From Lenzites betulinus (taxonomy: Eukaryota; Basidiomycota; Agaricomycetes; Polyporales; Polyporaceae), in contig JABYQU010000004.1 of the NCBI GenBank assembly GCA_022264855.1, positions 1,054,001 to 1,118,000 of the forward strand: DNA of 64,000 nucleotides. Direction: 5' to 3'. The position numbers were made by a program, and so were the translations under genes. The notes under the pieces are model-generated. The model made no database searches and was not told where the DNA came from. It was given only the letters and a program-made list of their open reading frames with translations. Of this stretch, positions 54,728 to 64,000 are shown in pieces (the stretch's first letter is position 1; each line of letters starts with the position of its first letter).

Positions 54728-57476
54728 ATGGACAACCCTGATCCTTCCCAGCGCTCCAAACGGCTGCGCAAGCTCACTGAGAAAGGCCAGGAGTACGGTA
54801 AATTTCTTTTCACTCTCGTGCATGCATGATATTTGCGATTAACCGTCAACGTGCCTTGTCAGCCGAAGCTCATGCACCGTCAAAGGTGAATTCTCAAGCA
54901 TCGACCAAGACGCTTCCATCGGGAACAGTCCATACGAAGAAAAAGAGCACGGGCAAGATGAGTAAGTCCGGTGCATTTTTGGTCAAGTCGTCCTCAGTCT
55001 CCGTTCACCTAACCCGGTAACTAGCGACTTCAAAGTCGCTTACGCGTTTCCAAAAGTCTCAGCCAACCGAGGTGAAGTTCCTCTGTATGTTGACAAGCTA
55101 AGGGAGTCACTAACATTTGGCGACGATAGTTTGTGATCGAAACGCTCCCTACGAATCGGACTAGTCAAAAATCAAACACGATCGATTTCCGTGCTCATAC
55201 CCAGTCGATGCCACGTCCATCTACGTCAACGATGCGGATGGTCAGCGGAGAACGACACAAGGAGCTCTCGAACGTCAAGGTAAGTCTTAGTACATGCATC
55301 GCACAGTCCTGCTGATGTTCATGCCCACAGACCGGCAATCGTCTCACACACGAAGATGCAGCGCGTTTGATAGCCCTGAGGAATCCCTACGGCGCTCGGA
55401 AACAGCAAGATCGCATGAACGCTTCCTCTGGTAAGTACAGTACGACATACTGCATGATAGGACCTGGCACTCACATATCGGTGTACATCCCATCAGAGCA
55501 ACTCACACTTAAGTCGTCGAAGACGGTTAAACAGGTAGTGTGCGTAGCAGAATTCCCAGTGCCATGCTCGCATATCTAACTGACAAATCTTATGCTAGAC
55601 CCAGATCAGCTCCTGAAGACTACGAGTTCAGTGGTGCAGCACACGGAACCAAGAAATACTCGTACACAAACACGCCTGCGCATCTCAACCACGATCAAGA
55701 CGACGACGTAGATAACGATCCGTACATCGAACAGAACCCCAACACGCATGACAATGGCTTATCCGGGAGCGTCCCAGAACCAGAAGAGTTCGACGACACT
55801 CAGAGTAGTCCGCAGCGGCTCAGTACGCACTACCAACTCTCAGCTCTCCAGCACTTACATGCTGCAGGCCAGGTAAGTCGCTCGTTTTCCATATTCAAAC
55901 CCTGCTAACTGTTGTCAACGTCAGATCCCTACTGTACGGGCTTCCGAGCGGCGCATTGAAGCTGAAGACGACGACGAAGCAGAAGATTATGAAGATTACA
56001 CCTCGCAACCGCGCATGCGTGCACATAGGTTGGCATACTACAAGAACGACTCGGATGAGCATGAATCAGGTGAGAGCCATGAAAAGCTCAGGTCGTTCAT
56101 CAGCATACTAACTCTGCGGAGACGATGAAGCAGAAGCTCTTCAGGATCATGCCGACAGGTACGTGTTGCGCCCTCTGTGCAGACGCGCACATGCATACAA
56201 TCTCACAGCATATATCATAGCGGCGAAGACTATGCGATGGCCACTCCCACCCGCGACGGGCCCACGAACAGCGGTGACGAGGAGGACGGCCTGGAAGATG
56301 ACGAGCCACCACGTCAACGCCGGCGCATCCTCACGCCGGCGGCACGGCCCAGTGTCCAACCCCCGTTATACCGCAAGGCACAGCGCATCACCCCGTCGAA
56401 TGAAGACAAGGGCGATCCTGCTAAGCGTCCTAGGCCACGGGCTACTGATTACGAAGCTGAGGCCCAAGAGGTCATGAAGCTTGCAGCGGTGATCTATAAG
56501 GGCCAAGTGATGACCAAAACCGCCTACCCGGGCAAGCTCATGGAGAAGACCTGGGCGAGTGATGCATGGAACACAGCAGCGTCGAAGCTCGATATCGAGC
56601 TCGCCTACACTAGCGAGATCATCAACCTGGTGAGTCCCCATATTGTGTCCTTGTCTACCAACTGCTCAATTGACACCTGTATTATAGCTCACGCGGTACT
56701 CATGGAACTTGCGCGGAGAGGTCAAGAATGCTGCACGCGCAAATGTCCAGGGCGCCTTTGGTTTCAAGTCCGGTGCCAGCGCAGTCACTCAGGCAGGCAA
56801 CCGAAAGCGTGCACTACAGCTACGGTGTGCACGGACGTTCACATATGGCGTAAGTTCGCGCTCCCCGCAGCGTTCAGCGTACTGATACTGTTTATGTTTT
56901 ATAGGTCATTGACGACAACCCGGAGCTGAACGACGGGCTATACGAAGCAGAGATACTGCAGATCGTCATCAACCGGGTATTCTACAAGTCTTCGGAGGAC
57001 GACGGCATCTCCCTAGCGGATGTTTACGATCCGTTCCCCGTTCCTGGGCTTGCATTGGTCCTCACAGCGGTATACATCACATGTTCTCGTGATAGTACTG
57101 TATTTACTGACCCGTATTAACCCAGATACAGTGCGCTATAGACGAATGGGACACTGGGGCTTTCGCGTCGGTGACGTTCTCAGAGGAGGCGTACTCAGCC
57201 GTCTATGAGCAACATCTCCAAGAGCTCAACGCATACGAGCTGGAGTCCGGCGAAGACCATGTTGTTAAGGACATTTGTAAAGAAATTGCGCGCTGTGGAC
57301 GGCATGTGATCTCTCTCTTTTTTGCCGTGCTTAGCTCAAACTCTCAGCAGGTATCATGCCAAAGCTCCTTTACCGTCCGTGAAGGACAACTCATCGCTCA
57401 CCGCCACTGCCATCAGCGACGCTGTGGCCTCGTATAAGCGCCGAAAGGCTGCGCGGGCGGCCTCTGCGAGCGGCTA
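54728..57476 (+). CDS. DUF6532 protein, divergent partner of Plavaka copy 2
   Basis: Begins at ATG 54728 (MDNPDPSQRSKRLRKLTEKG), 224 bp from the start of the divergent Plavaka gene, and ends at TAG 57474-57476. It has about a dozen small exons with GT-AG introns of 45-65 nt. The N-terminal half is disordered (Ser/Thr, then acidic: HDQDDDVDNDPYIE, EAEDDDEAEDYEDY). The C-terminal helical domain matches the protein at 23799-25840: MKLAAVIYKGQVMTKTAYPG, LTRYSWNLRGEVKNAARANV, EILQIVINRVFYKSSEDDGI, YDPFPVPGLALVLTA|IQCAI, FSEEAYSAVYEQHLQELNAY, and a basic end. Function unknown; the head-to-head link with Plavaka is shared by both copies. Borders of the small 5' exons are approximate. Confidence 0.78.
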
Positions 57477-59888
57477 GTGTATTCGGTCCAACATCAGTTT
57501 GTCTGCTCGTAGTAGTAGTACATATTCGCGCGCAATCAATTCTTTATGAGTTCTAGTTGCTATACCTGGTTCTCTGCTGTGTGTCATACTGGTAATATGC
57601 GGCATCACCGGCCTGCCTCTAGGTTAGTACTTATAATGTACTACATGTATCCCACCACCACAATGTGATGTTACAGATCACTATAGAACGTCTGCGGGTA
57701 GCTACAGAGGTCTATGCGGAGGGGGGGTCGCAATGGGGCAATAGATGGTATATAGCTACCATAGTGCCATATGGTGACCCCGGGTCTCACTGATGTGGAA
57801 CTTCCGTCATATGATATATGTCTATCATGCCTAAGGTCTTGCTACTTACGTGGGATGCTTACCGAAAACATCGAGAGGGACCCGACGGTCCCCCCTCGAT
57901 CTGGAATGAGAGTAGGTATAGCTAGTTTTCTCCGACCTTCACTCCAAGAACTTGTGGTAAGACGCTTGGTGCAGTTTCCGGTTCCCTAGGCGATTGATAC
58001 AATAATGCTTCATATCAGGACTAGCCAACATATAAAATGAAGCTCGTGACTTAATCTCGCTAGTAGTCCCACTAGCCTGTCTCCTCAGTGTCTCCTCGTC
58101 CCAGAGCGGTACCGGTGAGCCCTTTCATAAAAATCATGCAGAACTCGGAATAAATCACGACGCGCACCAAGCGGAGGGTAAACAACGCGAGATGGCAAAG
58201 TAAGCATTAGTGCTCGTACCCGAGTCCAGCCACGACGTGTTCGCCAAAGAGGCATTCGCTCGAGCTGCTTCCATATTCATCTAGCGCCGCGAGCTTTGAG
58301 TGAGCCGAATCGACTTCAAGTTCCGTTCGGCGGCATGGGAGTAAACACGGGTAGGCACTGACCAATTCACCCCGACATTTGGTGTGTGAGAGCATCTTGC
58401 ACGAAGATACAGGAAGATACTGGGTAAGCATGTCCGGTTCGGAGTCTACACTCGATTGTGATGGATAAGCAACTCACTGAAGGGCTCTAGTACTCACCAA
58501 GGTACAATCTACCAATCCTGGCTGTTCTGGTCGTCCGTCGGTCACCTCGGCCCCGGAATGTGAGGCCTAGTGAGGCAGGCTTGCTCTCCTCGCTTTCGGA
58601 AGTCGTGCCTCTATCGTCTTCAGCTCCATCATCATATCATCCTCGTCCTCGCCCACACATCGTCAACGTCTCGCAAAAATGCGATCGTCCTCAGCGCAGT
58701 TCTATCCAAGTCCAGCGACGTGATCCAAGACCGTTGCAGGTCTCGCCAGCGGGTATAGTAGAAGCACCACCCGATGTACCTATAGGGTGCATCTGACAGC
58801 AGCGATGTACGCGTGCAGCTTCAGAGTGTGCGCAAACATGGTCTTTCCGAGAGTTGCCATCGCGACCTGTTGCGCATGGCAGGCATCTCACAGTGAGCAG
58901 ACAGATTGACGCACGATGACCACACTCACCTGTCAGGGAGCGGTCCACAGCACGATCACGAGCCGCTCAAACGAGCCCGCGAATTCTGTCGGGCGCCGGG
59001 GGTGGTCTCTCAGGCAATGCAGGGCCGTACAGTACGACCCGTCAGCTCCTGTAGGCAAATCCAGAGTCCAGACGCAGGCGTCGCACAGCGCGGGCTCCAC
59101 GATAGACGGATCCCAATTCTCGAGCGAGACCGCACTGGCACGTTGAACGAACGCCGCGCGCGAAGCAAAGAGGGGGCTGAAGACAGCAACCCGGCATGTT
59201 CTTGCGGAACCCCGTAGGGCGGCCTACGTCGCCTACATCTGTCGCACTAAATGGAGGTGAGCTGCGGGAATATGGGTCGAAGGGTGGCACATACTGCGGC
59301 CGGGTAGTCGCAGCCTTCTAACCAACCCGGTGGGTGGAGCTCCGAGTCGATATCGAGTGAGTGCAGCGTAGTTGCGGGGGCGCCCGCCGCCGCTTCCAAG
59401 TGTGGCGTATGTAGATGCCAGGCGAGCACTGCATGCAGAGCAGAGCGCTATAGCTCAGAAGCGTGCAACGCTGGAGCCTCGTGGCTGGACCGGCGCAGAC
59501 ACGGATACCGACTCTAAGAAGTCAGTAAGAACGCTAAGAAGCTCGAGACTTTCTCGCTGGAGATCGCAAAACACAGCATGAAGGTATGCGCTGGGACGAT
59601 CACTTGAACATCAGCGTTTTGACACGTACTTGAAAGCTTTCTGGTAACAAAGTAGCCTTGATTACAGCTAAGTAGCCCGACTTCAGATTAAGACGCTCGA
59701 CTTCGTCCAAAGCTGTGACTTTCAATGTGAGCGCCCGTCTTAATACTCAAGAAGGTACTTGCAGCTGAACTTTACCATTTTGGCAGACTTGAGCAGGCCG
59801 TCGGAACTTGCACACAGACTCACAGACTCAGACACTTCAAGCTTCAAGTTTCAGGTTGTAGCCATAGTAGTCAATACAATATATTTGA
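57477..59888. other. 2.4-kb region without a convincing gene
   Basis: Short frames on both strands (for example 58207-58431 minus, 58560-58796 plus, 58906-59217 plus) show no motifs or joinable exons. The first 600 bp are AT-richer, with several short palindromic TA-rich motifs (cttataatgtactacatg, agctaccatagtgcc). The region lies between two element genes and could contain the right end of the Plavaka 2/DUF6532 unit. Confidence 0.4.
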
Positions 59889-62800
59889 TTAGAACGCAAT
59901 TTCATGAGCATGGTGGTCGGCGTACTTATTAACATAAAAAGCGCTGAATGCATCTAAAGAGTCTGTATAGCTAAGCGTACGAGGTATATGACTAGTTCCA
60001 GACACGCCGATGAGGTGGGCTGCACGAAGCATACAATCTAAGTGGATCACGGACATAACAGGCAGACCATGGGGGTCGAGATGGGGCTCTACAATCCACA
60101 TACCGGTGTCCTCACACGGTGTGTTCTTGGACAGTACAAACCATGAAACGAGGGCACACGGATATACAGTCCCATTGCCGTGCTTAAACGAAAAGAAAAG
60201 ATAAACTCGTACGACGGCGAGGCCGCGGAAACCGGGGAGGGTGTCATCATCGACGACGAAGGCACAGTCGTGACGGGCAGGCCCACCTCGCCAACTAAGA
60301 CATGACCGGATTCGTTCCTTCTTCATGCCCCTGACCCCCGAGATATCGCTCGGCGCGTAAAACACTGCAAGCGCAGAGGGGTACACTGCAAGGCGCGTAG
60401 GGGCTGGAGGACAGAGGTTGAGATCTACCTCACCGCCTGCTTGAAAGTCGATGTCGTCGTTGACCTGGACGTAAAGGAATCGTCGGATGAGCTCGGGGAG
60501 ATGTGGGGTGTTGACGATGTCTGCGACACCCTCTGTCGTCTTGGGAAATCCCCGAACTGTAAAATCATTAGCTAGAGGTCCACGGGCGACTGCAACGACT
60601 TACCTTGACGTTTTGCGAGCGTCACCTCCCCCAAGACATCTCCATCCACAGGGCCCCCATCGTCATCCTCATGTACAGCGGCATGTATCTCGATGAGATC
60701 GGCAGGGTCGTGGACGCCCTCGTCGTCCAAACCGAGGCCGGCCCAGATATCGATGTCGTCCTCAGCAGCGCGGATGCAAGAGCCATGGAGCATCCCACGG
60801 GATGTGAAGTCTGCACGAGAGGCTGCGAGCTTGTCGAGACGCTGGTTGGTCAGAAGCATCTGTCCGAGGGCTTCGTAGCGGTTGGACCGGCGATATGGCT
60901 CCTTAACGGCCTTGATATGTTTGGACTCCGTAATCGAGGAGCAAAGCCCGTTGGGCGCGCCGAAAAGCTGAATGAGATACGGGTAGTGCATCATTGAGTG
61001 TTGACGGGGAAGCGAGAGACCATCCGGGGGCCGTACACCGAGTTCTTCGAAGACGACGCGGTGCTCATGAAAGCGGGCAAGAGCATCCTCGATCTGGGCT
61101 AGCGTTGACGTCGTGATGATATCCCGGCGCACCAAGTAGCAGAACTCCAGAAATGCGCTCAAAGCGCGGACCATCTTGGGAGGGACGTGGCCCGAGATGG
61201 CGGGCAAGTAGACCTACGATAACGACGCGTCAGTCATCGTAACCTCAAGCTTTATATATATGATAGTACCTTCATTAGTGCCTTCGAGTCGTCGCCGGTC
61301 CACTGTTTAAAACCGCGGCCTTCCGGGAAACGTCGCAGGCCAGGAAAGCTGGGCACTACAGCAATCCTGTGGGCGAACACCGATCAGTACTGATTTTAGA
61401 TATATGGCAGAGAGGCTTACCGGCGATCGATGTCTGCAAGGATGGCTGCAGCCCCAACTTCGCCGTGCTTGAGCTCGAGATACTGTCCGATCCATGTTAC
61501 GAGGTGGTCCTTGAAGGTCCCTTTGATGATTTGATGAAGGAGGTCCGGAGAAAGCATGTTGTGTATGTCGGCGCGGGGGAAACCCGTAGTAAATGGCTTG
61601 TACATTGATGTTAGTATGAGGACAGATGGGAGGAGTCGTTGTGAGGAACGTAAACTTACAACCAAGTCGCCGACGATGCCGTATTCATCCCAGAGGACCT
61701 TTAAGTCGAGAGCTTGAAGGAGGGCTTGTGTATGTGCATGACATCGCCATGGTAGATCCCCCTGGTCGAGGGCTGTACGATGTGAAGTACACCTGTGTAC
61801 TTTATTAGTATGACTAGCGCTGACGAAGGTGAAAAGAAGCTGTACTCACTTGGCGCACCACCCTTGAACGACACAGGCAAGCAGTACTTGCTCCGGGTAG
61901 TCAGCGATGTATGGCCCTAACCCATAGATTAGACGGCGGAAGTGGCCGTCTGCGCAGCGTACAATCTCAGCGACGGTCATACCTGCGCGCAGGGGTTCGA
62001 GGATGGTCCGGAGCGACGCATGGAATAACTGACGTCGGAACTTGCGGAAGTGGGGGTTGCTTGCGAACTCCCGGTCAGCTAGTTGTTTATCATACCGGGT
62101 GAGCATCGAAACGTAAGACTAATGATAACAACGATGTAAGAACATACTTTTTGGGACGGCGAGGAATGCCACCAAGGAGACGGCGTTCCTCTGTGCACGG
62201 CGCGCTGAGTTGTGGACTAGTCCATTAGAAAGATAGAGCGGATAGTATTCGTTCTGGCCGGTGGCAACAGACACTGTCGTCTTGTCACTTCCGAGAATTA
62301 TCGGGCAGAACGTTGCATCCACGTTCTCAGGTTCCTTGGCAAGCACATCCTATCGAACCCATTACACGTGTCAGCGGCGTCATGCTACAAACCTAAGTTA
62401 TTGATTGTCCAAGACATACCGCTTCGTTCCATGCCCAATCCCCCGACATGAAGTCCTTGTATTCGCGCTCGTCTCCCCGAAAGACTTGCTTGGGCGCAAA
62501 GTCTATGTCGTGTGCAAAATCAGGATTACCTACTTGTGTATGGAGAACGCGGCGCGGACAGCGGAACCATACACTGTACTCGCGGAGCATCCATGGTGGC
62601 ACATTGTCGTCGGGCCGCTGTCCCATGTACGTTACCCTAAATTCCTGCCACGGAATGTCGCCAAGAGGGATACTGTCAATACTCTCGTACATGTCCTTGG
62701 CATTGGCGAAAGGTGGGTCTTGGCCAGGTGGCAGCGTCGCCGCCCAAAGCTGCATTAGCTCGTTGATGTTGCCGGCAGACATCTGTTCTTTCTTGAACAA

Positions 62801-63274
62801 GAAATCGGCAAGCTCGAACTGAGCGCGTGAATGATAGGGCGAGTAGTCATTGGCCTGCCGAGGTTGTGGCGGAGGGGGTGGGGCATCGGGAGGGACTGGA
62901 TCACCGTTGGCGTCGCATGGCCGGCCTTTAAGTGGTGCCACACAACAGTCAGATTAATTATATGTCGATGACGAATGCAACTCACCGGTAAGGATCGGAT
63001 GGGTAACTGTAATGGAGGAGGGATCAGGGACGCCAGCGTGATCCTCAGCATCATCGTCCATGTCGCCCTCGTCATTGACAGGTGGGACCGGAGGGATATC
63101 CGGGGGTGGGCTACGAGAGTCGTCCCGGAGAGCGTTGAGAGCCTGAGGTTCGGCGGCAGCTGGCCTCGCGTGAGCTGCTTGTAGATGTCGCTTGCGCCCG
63201 CCAAGGGTTTTGAATAGTTTTGTACAGCCATCATGAAGGCACGGGATAGTTGCTGCTACGAAGTTCCTGAGCAT
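59889..63274 (-). CDS. Plavaka-type transposase, copy 3 (distinct lineage) with C2H2 finger
   Basis: ATG 63274 (MLRNFVAATIP) opens with a C2H2 zinc finger (CLHDGCTKLFKTLGGRKRHL, then AAH; C-x4-C-x12-H-x4-H) for DNA binding. Then NDYSPYHSRAQFELADFLFK, QEFRVTYMGQRPDDNVPPWM, FCPIILGSDKTTVSVATGQN (first Asp region), YYPLYLSNGLVHNSARRAQR, YIADYPEQVLLACVVQGWC, DIHNMLSPDLLHQIIKGTFK, GFKQWTGDDSKALMK, VRALSAFLEFCYLVRRDIIT, SITESKHIKAVKEPYRRSNR. The C-terminal module reads AVFYAPSDISGVRGMKKERI, DCAFVVDDDTLPGFRGLAVV, RVYLFFSFKHGNGTVYPCAL, AFYVNKYADHHAHEIAF and stop at 59889-59891. At least eight exons. No stop interrupts the exons that I could place, so it may be intact. It differs strongly from copies 1 and 2, especially at the C-terminus. 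Confidence 0.85.
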
Positions 63275-64000
63275 GCTTGTGGTTGCAGAGTAGTACACGA
63301 GAGCAGCAGGACGACGGGTAGGCGCAAGATTGAGATAACAAAGTGACAGTCTATCGGCGGGATCGTGTAGCTTCGACGTCACGGTGACGGAGCATGTATG
63401 AGTAGGAGCCTTGGACTCGGATGGAGACTGGAGCCAGATGGACTTGGACTTCAACAAAATGCGCGACTTTGTCCGGTCGGCCGTATTTCCGAGTGCCGAA
63501 GACGAAGCAATGCCGCCAAGGTTCGGACCGGATGGTGAGGTGGGCAGACGACGGGGTAAACCTTTTGTGCATGGCGTGCGACGCGCGGTGCATTCGGCGC
63601 TGCGGCTCAGCCAAGTACTGTGGAATGTATAGCGGTCAGTCGACAACTATATTTCGCCTTGGATGCAACGTACGATGCAGAACGACAAAGACTCTGTTGG
63701 GACCCCCATGGCGAGCGACGAGCGACCTGCAGCTGCTGGCGGGGAGGCGGGGAGAGGAAAGTGGAGATCGACGAAACGAGCCGCTGTATCGGATAGATGA
63801 TTGCCCGCGCGACGCCCAGGCCATGTCGCCTGCAACGGGGTCTCCGGAGGCCGTGGATGGTGGCATAAGATGCGTCGCATTTTCTGGAGGAAGGCTGGTC
63901 AGCGTTGACTTCCACCACGACCGGCAGCTTCACCCTCCACTCACCCAAGTCCGTCACGAAAACGACGTGGCATATTCGTCCTCCTACGCCATGGCGAAGT
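63275..64000. other. Upstream region of Plavaka copy 3
   Basis: The frame of the zinc-finger exon stays open upstream to about 63646 without an obvious better start. A second minus-strand frame (63607-63957) begins near ATGCCACGTCG (about 63974) and has possible splice signals; it could be an exon of a gene extending past the window, but it is not resolved. Confidence 0.3.

Noticed and set aside
1..64000. CRISPR arrays, bacterial operons, riboswitches, ribosomal RNA
   Set aside because: None was seen; spliced genes and gene families show that this is fungal nuclear DNA.

Overview
The window is nuclear DNA of a filamentous basidiomycete, most likely a mushroom-forming agaricomycete. The evidence is genes split by many short introns (about 40-90 nt, mostly GT-AG, three GC-AG), GC-rich coding sequence, an intron-bearing tRNA-Asp, and families typical of that class: KDZ and Plavaka transposases, DUF6532 proteins, a TET/JBP dioxygenase and fungal HNH proteins. 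There are no operons; each gene should have its own promoter. Gene calls were made by reading frames, splice sites and remembered family signatures. No database search was run.

Left third (1-20 kb): mostly a conserved chromosomal block. It holds the 3' end of a coiled-coil gene, tRNA-Asp(GTC), a family-15 mannosyltransferase (Golgi glycosylation), an HNH-like protein, a DUF7330-type protein, RXT3 (Sin3/Rpd3L histone deacetylase subunit), YRB2/RanBP3 (Ran-dependent nuclear export) and a BTB/POZ protein. One 697-bp element with 34-bp inverted termini and an 8-bp target duplication lies at 3839-4535.

Middle (20-40 kb): a Plavaka transposase diverges from a DUF6532 gene, followed by a decayed gene, a second HNH protein and several genes of unknown function. 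A truncated Plavaka remnant abuts a GATC-rich repeat block that looks like the end of another element.

Right third (40-64 kb): almost entirely mobile-element genes. A TET/JBP-type 2-oxoglutarate/Fe(II) dioxygenase, a small unknown gene, a protein with a SUMO-interacting-motif-like tail, and a KDZ transposase with its CxC2 cysteine cluster all lie on the + strand within 10 kb. A second divergent Plavaka/DUF6532 pair follows, then a third, different Plavaka transposase.

The most interesting systems are the TET/JBP-KDZ cassette (a candidate transposon that may carry its own DNA-demethylation activity) and the repeated head-to-head Plavaka/DUF6532 unit, which suggests that DUF6532 proteins are partners of Plavaka elements. 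Start codons and some exon borders are uncertain where stated. CDS coordinates run from start to stop and include introns.
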